A DNA stretch of 64,000 nucleotides, from the NCBI GenBank assembly GCA_002099365.1, contig MSED01000013.1, positions 1,240,001 to 1,304,000 on the forward strand, read 5' to 3'. The stretch is from Phialophora verrucosa. Taxonomy: Eukaryota; Ascomycota; Eurotiomycetes; Chaetothyriales; Herpotrichiellaceae. Of the stretch, positions 1 through 10,175 are shown piece after piece. Under the pieces are notes generated by a model. It did not search any database and was not told where the DNA came from. It saw only the letters and a program-made list of their open reading frames with translations. Made by a program: the position numbers and the translations under genes. The stretch's first letter is position 1, and each line of letters starts with the position of its first letter.

Positions 1-765
1 CAGCTATGTTCCGCTGTACCCATTCGAGTGCGAGTCGTTGATCCAGCCATCTTCAGCGGTGCGTTAGCCGACCCGTAGACATCATGCAATTGTCAGGGAA
101 CTCACCCCGGATTATTCTGTGTGATAGGTATTTGAGGCGAACCGGGGAATCCAAATACGTTCGTGCGCTACCAAGGTCAGCATGAGCATCAACCTCGCCG
201 GGCCTGGGGTAGTCGCTGAGAGCTGGCAGAAACTCACATAATTCACCACCACAACAATGACATCCTCGTGCGCAGCCAACGTAGACCCATCGTAGTGCGG
301 AAGTGAATTCGAGCCGTACAGCAGACCCCCACCGTAGAACCATACCATGACAGCCTTCGGTTTCGTCTCGTCCTTGGCGATGGGGACGTAGACGCAGGCG
401 CTTAGACAATCCTCACTTTCCTGCGGTGCAGGTGTGTTGAACCATTGCAGGATCAAATTTCGGCGACCTTCGGGATAGTTGAACTGCTGAACGCAAGCCG
501 GGCCGTACTTGGATGCGTCGAACGGTGTCTTCCATGGCACTGGCGACTTCGGTGGGCCCCATCGCACGGGTTTCCCAGCGAAAGGGACGCCCAGAAAGGC
601 GTTGAGTCCTAGCCCTGTAGAACTCTCATTCTTGGTAATGCCTACCACGACGCCAGAGTCAATCGTAACCGTGGGACGGCCACTACTGGCTGGAAGGGCC
701 GAAGCTGTCAAGGGAAACAGGATAAATGAAAGCAAGGTGGCGGTGAGAGCAGCTGCTCGAGCCAT
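1..765 (-). CDS. Type-B carboxylesterase/lipase, N-terminal part (runs off left edge)
   Basis: This is the first part of a secreted alpha/beta-hydrolase of the cholinesterase/type-B carboxylesterase family, which cleaves ester bonds. Three exons can be read: 238-765, 106-167 and 1-50, with GTGAGT donors at both introns and a CTAAC branch site in the second. The protein starts with a hydrophobic signal peptide (MARAAALTATLLSFILFPLT) and continues with GVPFAGKPVRWGPP, the ESEDCLSACVYVP block and WFYGGGLLYG, the oxyanion-hole region. The spliced exons then give RTNVFGFPGSPQ and GWLDQRLALEWVQRNIA, which are typical of the family. The catalytic GESAG serine motif would follow and lies outside the window. 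The family is well supported; the substrate cannot be inferred. Confidence 0.9.
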
Positions 766-1380
766 GGTGAACGGATGGGAAGTTGAGTGACTTCCGAACG
801 TACTCGACAGGTCGGTCGATCTCAGCTATATAGGACCATTGCGACCGTGAGCTTTCCTTACCTGTTCCTGACCGAGCTGTAGGTACCCTTAGGCAATGAA
901 CTGCAACGCTGCCAGGCACCGGTGGACAAGCTGCACTGCAGATCCTTTGGAGATATGCCGAACATCGAGTGACAGTGCGGGGTGCAGGAATCCTTGCGGC
1001 CCCCAAGGCACAACGCTTGCAAGGGTGTGAACCACAAGTCAGAATGCATGCCGTCCGAGTTCTGGTTAATGTGCGTGACTTGTGACTTGTATGCGGGGGC
1101 CACAGAGTGAAGAGAAGGAAAGCTATGCTGAAAGAAAGGGCTTGGCTGCAGTGAGACGGGCCTGTGCCAATGTAAGCTAGAGTTTGATGAGTGACGGATG
1201 TGGTCACCACGAAGTGTCAGGTATCAACGACCGAGGGCTCCTCGGCACGGCATGTAAATAGCGAAGGCTGGGCAGTTATGTCTTATGCTGAATTTGACAG
1301 GGCACGATCGGCTAGAGCGTCAAGAGTAGTGCCGTTCATGTCATCTCGATTTTCGCTACGTACTCCATATGTGAGCTCGA
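766..1380. other. Intergenic region upstream of the esterase
   Basis: This stretch lies between the esterase start and the 3' end of the cupin gene. Open frames here are short and overlapping, with no recognisable domain. It probably holds the esterase promoter and 5' leader. Confidence 0.4.
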
Positions 1381-1965
1381 TCACACTCCTCCGGTGGGAT
1401 GAGTAGGATCCACCCATTTCACCTGTTCTGGATCTTCCACCGGGACGAGGTCTGGGATATTTACAGCCACGGCCGAGTCATCGCTCCTCATCAGGACGCA
1501 TTCCAGCTCCTCGTCCTCCTTGGCATTGATTTCCTGGTGTGGCACGTATGGTGGCACGTAGATGAAGTCGCCGGGCCCAGCCTCCGCAGTAAACTGCAGC
1601 TTGTCGCCCCATCTCATTCGCGCCTTGCCCTTGACGACGTAGATGACGCTTTCCAAATGGCCGTGGTGATGCGCTCCAGTCTTGGCATTGGGATGTATTT
1701 TCACAGTGCCGGCCCAGAGCTTCTGCGCTCCAACGCGAGCGTTCGTGATGGCCGCGGCACGGTTCATACCAGGTGTCTGAGGTGTATTGGTATCTAAACT
1801 TCCTGCGGGGATCACCCGAACGCCGCTCTCCTTCCAATCATCTGGTGGTTGATCGTCTGAAGAGGTGGCTTGGAAGAGATGAGCAGGTCCAGAATGAGAG
1901 TGGTCATGACCGTGAGAATGGTCGTGGGAATGGCCATGAGAATGAGAGTGTTGGTGGTCGGACAT
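1381..1965 (-). CDS. Cupin-domain protein with a His-rich N-terminus
   Basis: This is a single-exon protein of 194 residues. The first ATG of the frame (1965) gives MSDHQHSHSHGHSHDHSHGH, so the protein opens with a dense His/Asp/Ser run of about 25 residues. The second half is a cupin barrel: GTVKIHPNAKTGAHHHGHLE, then VIYVVKGKARMRWGD, then GPGDFIYVPPYVPHQEIN. The HHHGHLE and PHQ segments supply the usual His/His/Glu...His metal ligands of cupin motifs 1 and 2. The fold is therefore seen in the sequence. The substrate is unknown, since cupins of this small type are very diverse. The His-rich head suggests metal binding or metal loading, which is inference. It is divergent from the membrane-protein gene at 2478 across about 510 bp. 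Confidence 0.8.
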   Translation of the reverse strand: MSDHQHSHSHGHSHDHSHGHDHSHSGPAHLFQATSSDDQPPDDWKESGVRVIPAGSLDTNTPQTPGMNRAAAITNARVGAQKLWAGTVKIHPNAKTGAHHHGHLESVIYVVKGKARMRWGDKLQFTAEAGPGDFIYVPPYVPHQEINAKEDEELECVLMRSDDSAVAVNIPDLVPVEDPEQVKWVDPTHPTGGV

Positions 1966-2477
1966 CTCCACAGTGCTTTCTCGTAGTTCTTGGGAAGATT
2001 GTGCCGCTGCTTGAATTGCTAGACGTTCTGCTTCGGTATCTGCAGAGCCTTGTTGCACTTATCTAGGGCGTGGAGCCAGCAGAAGATAGGTCTTCTTTCT
2101 GTGTGACCCTGTCTGACGATTGAGAAAAGAATCGTGTTTAGATATTTACTCCGAGACCCGATGTCGCAATAAATATGGAGATCGTTCGGCGCGATCGATG
2201 GTTTCAACCACAGTACGGAAAATACGGCAACGTAGCCGGCGCGGAGGAGACGTTCTCAGGCGGAACATCGTTGATTGGTTTTGCGACGACGACGTTCTTC
2301 GAGCTTGACTTTGCTTGAATATCGGATTTCGCTCAACGCATCAAGTGCCCGGCGAAACCAGACTGTAAAGTTGAGCCGGTGTTTGCCATTTTCTCTGAGT
2401 CGATCCAAGCAAAGCTGAGATTTGCTTGCTCATTCCGTTGGGCACTCCTTCGTGAGTGTCTCTATGCTTGGCCGACT
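1966..2477. promoter_or_regulatory. Divergent promoter region, cupin and DUF4267-like gene
   Basis: These 512 bp separate two divergent starts and presumably carry both promoters. The stretch has no gene of its own and no clear operator that I can name. Confidence 0.4.
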
Positions 2478-2990
2478 ATGTCTCTCCATCAGGTACGAAG
2501 ATCAGCCCTACCGGTTTTGACAGCTCTCATCGGATCCGGCGGTTTCATCATCGGCATCTGGAGCTTCGTTTCGCCTGCGTCGGCCGCTACGGCCTTTGGC
2601 GGGTACATGGTCCGAGTTTTGCAGACGCAAGCGCAGTCGTCGCCAACGGACAAAGAACCCCTGGCTTCGAACAACACTTTTAGTAGTTTGGCATATGTAT
2701 ATCCTCACGGGATCCGGAATCTCGGTCAAGGACTATCCATCCTGATTCTCACATCGTATTGGCAGTTTTCCCACAAGTGTCAGAACTCTCCTCTTGCTCG
2801 TCTGACAGCTCAAAGATGCCTGGGCGTGGTCATCTCTGTGGGAGCTTTGACGCCAGTAGTAGACGCATGGGTGAATTACCGCACAGCTCCCGAAGGCGTG
2901 GAAGGCAATTTGGAGAGGAATGCGGCTCGAGTGCACGTGTTGCGGACAGTTATCTGGCTTGCTGGGGGTCTCTGGTGCTTGCTTGGTTGA
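2478..2990 (+). CDS. Small membrane protein, DUF4267-like
   Basis: This is a single exon of 170 residues starting at MSLHQVRRSALPVLTALIG. Hydrophobic stretches are near residues 10-40 (LTALIGSGGFIIGIWSFVSP), 75-95 (GIRNLGQGLSILILTSYW), 113-130 (CLGVVISVGALTPVVDAW) and at the C-terminus (TVIWLAGGLWCLLG), giving about four membrane segments. The pattern of a leading helix, a short loop ending in a Tyr-x-x-Gly-Ile-Arg element and a VDAW segment resembles the fungal DUF4267 family. That match is from memory and is not a search result. The function of that family is not established. Upstream ATG codons exist, but this start puts a hydrophobic helix directly at the N-terminus. Confidence 0.65.
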   Translation: MSLHQVRRSALPVLTALIGSGGFIIGIWSFVSPASAATAFGGYMVRVLQTQAQSSPTDKEPLASNNTFSSLAYVYPHGIRNLGQGLSILILTSYWQFSHKCQNSPLARLTAQRCLGVVISVGALTPVVDAWVNYRTAPEGVEGNLERNAARVHVLRTVIWLAGGLWCLLG

Positions 2991-4810
2991 GAGAGTACTC
3001 CAATACTCCGCTTTGCCTTGCTGATGCTCTGCTGCCTGATGTCGTTCGCGGGCGTGTTGTGCCATCCTGACAAGATGTCGTGTTTGTTATATTTCCTTCT
3101 CAGGATTTTAGGGCATCTTCTCATTCTATGACCGTCTTCCTCGTTGCTGAAAGCAAATCGGGGGGGAGGCGGGGGGAGGTGATGCTGAACAGGGGCGATG
3201 GCAAGCATCTCCGGCTTACTTGGTTGACCCTGCCACGAATCACGATGATGATGGCGAGGAGGGCTAGATGAGGCCACCGGAAAACAACATTGATACAGGA
3301 AGACGCCCCATCCCGCAGCCAAAACGGCCAATGACCTGGAGCAAGTCGAATCTCTCTAAGCATGCAAGCAGTCAACCGCAGCGTTAATGTCGTAAAGTTG
3401 CTACACCAACCAAGCTCACGGCATGATCTGTCGGTAAAAAGCTTTCAACAAAGGGCCTTGGAGATGCGATCCGATGTTGATACTGCGGCACCGAATACTC
3501 CAAACGGGGACCTGTTGAACTGAGTACATTTGACCATTGCCAGCAGCAGCAATCATGGCACGGGTCTCCAGGCAGACTTCTCAGCCTCCCCAACACAGAT
3601 CTCTACCACATCGACGCGATACCCTTTCCGTCTCGTGCACCCAACAGATCGATTACTGGATTCCTGCGTGAACAATTGAAGCCAAATCAAGTCGGGGAGG
3701 AAACTGACTTGAGCTGATTTAGTCAGGCTCCATGCTCACAAGAGTCAACCGTAGCCTACGTTGTTACCGAAACATCCGGAAACCTCCTACGGGCCTTTCC
3801 AAGTCCGCAGGACTCTTCCACATACTATCCACATGCGGGGAGGTTGAAAGAGTGATGCGAACAGCCCCCAAGACAGAAGAGTCTGCTGTATACCATGATC
3901 GGAGAGAGGACGTTCAGTTGAGCTGGGGTTGGATGTGCTGCCACGGGCCAACATGGGAAGCAACGGGGACGAGGGATTCCGATGATGGTAAAAGTGGTAA
4001 CTTGTGCTTGCCCATCGAAAACAAAGAAAGACGGACAGTGAGTTTCAGAACGACATCGAGTGTTTGCAGTTACGAGCGCATCATACCCACCAGGTAACCC
4101 CTATCAGAGCCCATCAAAAGGGGGAGCACCGCAGCGATAGCGGGAGACATAATAATAACAAAAATAATGATACACGTTGGGCCACTCCTAACCCCATGCA
4201 CAGCAAACTCTGTTGACCGTTGTAGCATGTCCTGGCAGAAAGGAGCCAAACTTGGTGATTGACTCTATGATCATGTTGCAGTCAACAGACCGAAGCCGAA
4301 CGTGATGGGAATTGGTGTTCTCGCAACGGGTATGTGAGTACCGGGTTAGCAAGTGGTATGTCTGGCAATCTTGCAATAGGGACATGGCTTTTTTTTTGAG
4401 AGTAGAAGATCTTCGGTGAATGTTAAGGGCAGCAAACCTGACAGTTGAGATTCATTTCGGTATTGAGTCGAGATATGACTGGGTACATAAGTATATGAGC
4501 GGACACTTCAATATCCTTCGGTGATTCAACCGATTTGTGGCAACGAGCTCAAGCGCGTATGAAAACAGAGGCACGTCCCTCACCCTTGATATTGCGCGAG
4601 CACCAATCACCGCTTGCTAGTCAACACATCCTCCTTGCAGTGACGGATTCAAGCGTGATGGGCCAATCCAGCCAGCCTGTAGCCTTCACTGTTGCAAGTC
4701 GAGCCTGAGCTGCGTCCGCTCTTGTGAGTCGAAGTTCAATGTCGTCCCTCAAAGCATCTTTGCCGCCGTCAAGCATAAACATGTGGCAGGTAACCATATT
4801 CATTCCTGCT
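2991..4810. other. Long intergenic region without a supported gene
   Basis: About 1.8 kb with only short frames on both strands (all under about 155 codons), none with a recognisable domain or convincing splice pattern. A C/G-rich purine run (gggggggaggcgggggga) lies near 3162-3178 and a T9 run at about 4388-4396. I see no RNA gene here. Confidence 0.4.
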
Positions 4811-5194
4811 CTATTCAAGGGTGTCAATCCAGTTCATGCCCTCGAACACTTCCATCATCTTATAGCAGAGGCTAATGTCGTCTCCTGGCTCGCCACCAAA
4901 CAACTTGATCTGCTCAGCCTCGATCGTGGCAGCCTCTCGCTTTTGAGCCTTTTCTCGGTTCTGCCAGGCCGTATATCGATTGTACCAGTGCCTCGAAGCG
5001 ATATTGGCGTTGGGGTTTCGTAACGTTGCCGGTAACGGAGACTGCCTTGAACTGCTGCTCGAGGGAGGGGTTGAGGCAAGAATAGATGACTCGTATATAG
5101 TTGATAAATCGTCTGATATGTCGAAGGTCGGATTCAGAGTACTGTGGTTGCGGGTGCGGGGACGAACCCGTCTGCGATTGTGTTTGTGTGCCAT
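4811..5194 (-). CDS. Hypothetical small basic protein
   Basis: This is a single frame of 127 residues starting MAHKHNRRRVRPRTRNHS. The head is Arg-rich and followed by a Ser-rich linker (TPPSSSSSRQS). The C-terminal third is a charged segment (RHWYNRYTAWQNREKAQKRE) predicted helical, ending FGGEPGDDISLCYKMMEVFE. The composition of the last 70 residues is typical of a real protein rather than a chance frame. I do not recognise a family. The C-terminus may be altered by an unrecognised intron, because a second frame continues downstream to 4621. No function can be given. Confidence 0.5.
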   Translation of the reverse strand: MAHKHNRRRVRPRTRNHSTLNPTFDISDDLSTIYESSILASTPPSSSSSRQSPLPATLRNPNANIASRHWYNRYTAWQNREKAQKREAATIEAEQIKLFGGEPGDDISLCYKMMEVFEGMNWIDTLE

Positions 5195-5323
5195 GGTGAG
5201 CTGACCTTATATGCTTCCCACTAAGTGATGATAAACTGTCTTGGGGGTGAATGAATGGCAGCTGATTGAATCAGTAGCAAAATGAAAAGGAAGACACAGG
5301 CGCGCAGCGTCGGCAAAGCCAAG

Positions 5324-5722
5324 CTATATGTTGGGCGACTCGCAACAGGTGAGCCTTGTGGTGCCTGTATTACATGAGTCACATGAAACAAACCTACCAC
5401 ACGAAAAGAACACCACCAAATCAGAAATTGCGCGCCAGATGTTGGGTACGCCTGCGTTCGATGGCATCCAAATAGGCACAGCAAGAATTCGTCGTGCGAG
5501 ACTCAGAACAAGTGGCGTGGCCAGGCCGAAGAGAAGGCCGATGAAGAATGCATGAGTCACGAGATGATCCGAGCTGTCGTATGAGCCACAAACGCGTGTG
5601 TCGCGTGATTTAGTGACTGAAGAAGGAAACGATCCCGACAGCTCATTAGAGTCTAGATCTGGTGCCTGAGCAGATCGTTCAAGCGGGGGAGACAGGTGTG
5701 CTGCGATGCCTGTTGTGGACAT
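5324..5722 (-). CDS. Possible hypothetical membrane protein
   Basis: This frame of about 132 residues from the ATG at 5722 contains a convincing hydrophobic segment (HAFFIGLLFGLATPLVLSLA) and a second one (WRAISDLVVFFS). Reading upstream in other frames gives further hydrophobic peptide fragments, between about 5750 and 5890, so a multi-exon gene is possible. I could not build a consistent spliced model. There is no family recognition. Treat it as a candidate only. Confidence 0.3.
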   Translation of the reverse strand: MSTTGIAAHLSPPLERSAQAPDLDSNELSGSFPSSVTKSRDTRVCGSYDSSDHLVTHAFFIGLLFGLATPLVLSLARRILAVPIWMPSNAGVPNIWRAISDLVVFFSCGRFVSCDSCNTGTTRLTCCESPNI

Positions 5723-6090
5723 CGCAAAGAATGTTGACAAACATTTGCCACGCTGTCTGTGCCTGTAGCGAAAACTTCTCGAATCATGCAGGTGAAAGGG
5801 CGGATCAAATGGCCAAACACGCAGGTAGCAGCCCCAGCCACCAGTGTGTCAATGATCCACCGAAAAGCTGGGGAATGATAAGCTCCATATCAACAACCGA
5901 GGCTTCTTGTTAGTCGATCATTCTCCGTACTTAAACGGTCTTTTGCCGAAGCCCATTGTGAGATGATTTTCTTTCTAATCATCCATTACCATCTTTTACT
6001 CTGCGTCCTACAGGAGGAGATCTGAATATATCTAAGAAGAGTGGTCCTCGAAGAAGCTCACGCCCGTGTCGGATACTATAGAACAACACC

Positions 6091-7064
6091 ATGACTTCAA
6101 CAGCAGATCTCCGCGTCTCGTCACTGTTTGATTTTCGCAACCATGTTGTCCTGGTGACGGGAGGGGCGACTGGCCTGGGGGAAATGGCAGCTCAGGGATT
6201 TGTCCAGAACGGCGCCAAAGTCTTCATTGCCAGCCGCAAAGAATCGGAATTGAAGAAGACCGCCGATCGCATAAATGCGATTGGACCGGGCAAGTGTGAA
6301 TACATTGTGGCCGACCTGAAGGACAAAGCTGGGTGCGATGGGCTTGTCAAGGAGATCAAGAAGCGCACCGATCGGCTGACAGTACTCGTCAACAACACGG
6401 GCGTCACATGGGGTGCCCCCTACGACGACTTCCCCGAGAGCGGATGGGACAAGCTGATGGCATTGAATGTCAAATCCATCTTCTACATGACCGTTGGCTT
6501 GCACGATCTGTTGCTCAAGGGTACCAATGCCGACATGCCGTCACGAGTCATCAATATTGCCTCGATGGCTGGAATTCAGACCACCGATGTTACCGCGGCT
6601 GATGATGGAGGGCTCTCGGCCCCAGGCCACGGAACCTATAGCTGTACGTGTGGTTCGAGTTTGAGCTATATAGCGATGCTGACTTCCGATCCAGACGGTC
6701 CTTCAAAGGCAGCCTGTATCCATCTCACCAAGATACAGGCATCCAAGTTGGCCCCCCTGAACATCATGGTGAACTGTATCTGCCCGTAAGTGTGCCCAGA
6801 CTCAGTGGCTATGAGTCCAATCTAATATGCGTCTGCAGGGGCGTCTTCCCGTCTCGAATGACAAACTTCGGCATCCAGAAATATATGGATACTCTGTTGG
6901 AGCGACAGCCTACAGGACGAGTGGGCAAGCCGTCAGATTTTGCAGGGTTGGTGCTCTTCCTCAGCAGCGCTGCCTCAGCCCACATGACGGGCAATGTCAT
7001 CGAAATCGATGGTGGCAGCAACCTCACCGGATGGAGGGCGAAGAAGAGAGATACTAAGATATAG
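6091..7064 (+). CDS. Short-chain dehydrogenase/reductase (SDR)
   Basis: This is an NAD(P)-dependent oxidoreductase of the classical SDR family, 289 residues from three exons: 6091-6643, 6695-6785 and 6839-7064. Introns of 51 and 53 bp have GTACGT and GTAAGT donors. The Rossmann glycine motif TGGATGLG is at residues 23-30. A variant NNTGV replaces the usual NNAG. The catalytic serine lies in INIASMAG. Splicing the first intron restores the catalytic Tyr-x-x-x-Lys as TYSYGPSKAA, and the second restores NCICPGVFPSRM, the usual PG segment. The end GNVIEIDGG is also standard. The C-terminus (RDTKI) is not a peroxisomal signal. The substrate is unknown. It stands alone with no obvious operon-like partners. 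Confidence 0.93.
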
Positions 7065-7688
7065 GCTCGAACGAAAGGTGATGCACTTGGTTTTAGTGAT
7101 GCCGCGAGGAAAATAGAAATGGATAAGATGGAGTATCTCTAGTCTCCTTGAGACCGCCAGGGTTGGACGGACCAGGAACCTGAGGGACATGACCTCTCTA
7201 AGCGATCCTTCTTGGCAGTGGCCAATTGGTTGGTGAGCTGAAGTTTAGCCCGAGAAGTGACGGAGCGACACAGCTTGGGGTTTCCTTCTGGGCCCGGCCG
7301 TCACCCGTGCTGTTTCATCCGCAGCGCAGAAGCACCGTCTGTCTGGACTCCTCGATTCCTCACCACTACCCTCTTCTAAAGTTCAATCCGAAATGGTGGC
7401 ATTGTGTCTATGTTGTCGTCTTCACAGGCATCGCACCTGAGTGAATCAACTCGTCTAGCATCATTATACGGAACTCGGACTGTTGCTGCGTATAACTACC
7501 CATCCCAGGCCTGCCGCAGCCGTCGTTCGATCGATTAGGCGAACCTGACCAACCGCAATCCCCGCCTGCGCCATTTGACCCTGGCCTCGCGATTCGGCTT
7601 CGACATCACCACCTTGCCACCCTTTGACGTCTTTACCACCTTCACCCTTCCGTCCTCCTTCTCATCAGCAAAGCTCATCCTCTGAGCG
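7065..7688. other. Intergenic and 5' leader of the SSH4-like gene
   Basis: No gene is supported. The last 200 bases are pyrimidine-rich, which is common in promoters and leaders of well-expressed fungal genes. Confidence 0.4.
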
Positions 7689-9322
7689 ATGCGTCCTGGT
7701 GCCGAACGGCTTCAACATGAGCGATTCGCGATGACCTTCGAGACCTCCTTCGCATCATCTCCCACGTCCTTATCCTCAGATCCGACCTCCATCTCCTCTT
7801 CCTCCTTCGCTGATCATAATGGCTGGCGGGAAGATATTCGCCCTCCCTTCAGATCAAATCCTGACGGCTCACCCACATCTATTGTTATAAACATCAGTGA
7901 TGGCGGCTCAACTGGCCGAGGCATTCTTATCGGTCTACTCTCTGCCTTTGGTTCTGCCGGCATTGCAATCCTCGTTCTCGCCGTCTTCTTCTTTTTCAAA
8001 TATACCTCGCGAGGTCGGATTTTGTTAGATCGGATAGGTCGGCCTGGCGAGTTTGACGATGAGCAAGCGTTTGCGCACGAGGAGGCCGAGGCCTTGGAGA
8101 CGATGGATGAGTTGCAACGGACGGAATATCTAAGAGCCAAAGGTAGGCATAATCGTTCTGACCACGTCTTCTACCGGGAAGTCTCACCTTCAAGCAGCAT
8201 TTGTTCAAGCGAATCCTCCCGAATCCGTGCAGACCGATATATCCTTGTCGCAGTTCCTCGCCATTCAAGAAAAGGGCGTCTCGGCTTGGGAATTTGAGCC
8301 GGAGCTGGAAATCGCAAACTGTTTCGTCGAGGCGAGGACAGAGATCGAGTTTTTCGACTCCGAGTGCAGCGTTCAGAGCAACTTGCCAGTCCCCAAGCAA
8401 AACGAGGTATACTACTGGGAGGCCAAAATCTACGACAAGCCGGAGAATAGTTTGATCAGCATTGGAATGACCACGAAGCCATATCCTCTGTTTCGACTAC
8501 CTGGTGAGTCGGTGACAGCGCATAAATACGGCATGAACACTAATCGCGTCAGGCTTCCACAAAACATCAGTTGCCTATCTCTCTACCGGCCACCGTCGGT
8601 ACAACCAACCATTCACTCCCAGCACCTATGGCCCTTCTTATGTTCAAGGTGATGTGATCGGCGTGGGCTATCGACCGCGGACGGGCAGTATCTTCTTCAC
8701 CAGAAATGGGAAGAAGCTGGATGAGATTGCGCACAACCTGAAGAGCCAGAACTTCTTCCCAACCGTCGGTGCCAACGGACCCTGCCATGTCCATGTGAAT
8801 TTTGGGCAGATGGGCTTCGTGTTCATCGAAGCCAACGTCAAGAAGTGGGGATTAGCGCCAATGACCGGGAGCCTTGCACCACCTCCGCCATATGGAAGTG
8901 AGCAAGGTAGTATTCTGCTCGAAACTGGAAGAGAAGGAATCCGACAGTCGACATACGAACCCGGCCACTCAAGGACACGCAGTGGTCTGGCGAGGCTTGG
9001 ACTACCAGCGGGCAGCCCAGGTCCGGTTCGGTCTCCCACAGATATATCATTAGCACAACTTGCCCATGTATCGACGCAGGACCTCCCCAGCCAGACCACC
9101 ACCTATTTCGACATTGGGGATATACAGCACCAGCCCGTCGAGAACACACCAGCTGGACAACAAATTATACCACCTCCAGAATATTCCAGCCCACCTTGCA
9201 GTCGGAGAAGCAGTGGTGACGGCGACGATGATGAACGGCAGGAGTTGCTGCAAGCAGGAGGACCTCCGATTCCTACCTATGATGCTGCCATAGGCGAAGC
9301 AGCGGGCCCCAGCCATACTTGA
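7689..9322 (+). CDS. ssh4: SPRY-domain ubiquitin-ligase adaptor, SSH4/EAR1 type
   Basis: In yeast, Ssh4 and Ear1 recruit the Rsp5 ubiquitin ligase to endosomal and vacuolar membrane cargo. This gene encodes 509 residues in three exons: 7689-8142, 8198-8503 and 8553-9322, with introns of 55 and 49 bp. A Ser-rich lumenal N-terminus precedes one membrane helix (about residues 78-104, ending VFFFFKY). The conserved block TDISLSQFLAIQEKGVSAWE then leads into a SPRY domain that includes YYWEAKIYDKP, ISIGMTTKPYPLFRLPG, GYRPRTGSIFFTRNGKK and VGANGPCHVHVNFG. The tail has PPPPYGSE, a PPxY motif of the kind bound by Rsp5 WW domains, and a second proline-rich site, PPPEYSSPP. The topology and motif set match the family well. 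The first intron has a CAGCAG (NAGNAG) acceptor, so one alanine is optional. Confidence 0.93.
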
Positions 9323-10175
9323 TGAAGATACCCAGAGCATGAAATGATTATCCTTTATGAAATTGACTTGTATATGATTTCGATTCCAGGCGTGAATCTG
9401 AACCGAGCCTCAGACCACCAATGCTGGGCAGCCATTCTCCCAGACGCGTTTCAAACACGGCAGACAAAGGTGGATACCCAGTATGCCTTGTGTAGTCATG
9501 GTCCATCGGTGCGGACTCAGCGGACGCATCAGTAGTACTCTCGGTGCTTATCAAAGACATTCGTCATGCATGGGCGTGCACAACCGTAGCCAATCGACAT
9601 GTCTGCGTCCTACTGGAAATCCGGGGACTGAATCACTGGTGGGCTGACTCGCATTTGCCTCGTTTACAGCTTCCGTTTGAGGGGCCCTAACGTGCCCCCG
9701 ACCTGCAGGCCGTTAGACAGGATGGGGATGGGCAAACACCTGCGAAGGATTGACCCTGGCTCAGCTGCTGGAGCTTGTGAACACGAACATGATCTTCGTA
9801 GCACCCGCGGTTTATTCTTATCCTCATTCCCCCGACTATCCTGATCCAAAAGGTATCAGACTCTGCAATCTAGACGATGCCTGCGTTGGGCCCGCAGCCT
9901 CACATTCCAATGCGTGTATCTGTACCGAGCCTACAATGAGCTTACATACCTCTTTATTGACAAACAACCTCCAAGAACTAATTATCAGCTGATCCCAGCT
10001 CGTGTCCATTGACTTCCCCCTACTCCCACGATTCTGGCTCCGGCCAGAAGCACTTAGCCGAGACCTCTCCCGAACCGTCCATCCTGAAATCTTAGGACCA
10101 GGGGCCGCGAACAAAGAGATTGTGTAACGAGCCACAGCGAGTCACTGCACAAAGGATCTTACGCAGAACAACTCG
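9323..10175. other. Intergenic region
   Basis: About 850 bp between two tandem genes. It contains short frames only, and probably holds the SSH4-like terminator and the phosphodiesterase promoter. Confidence 0.4.
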
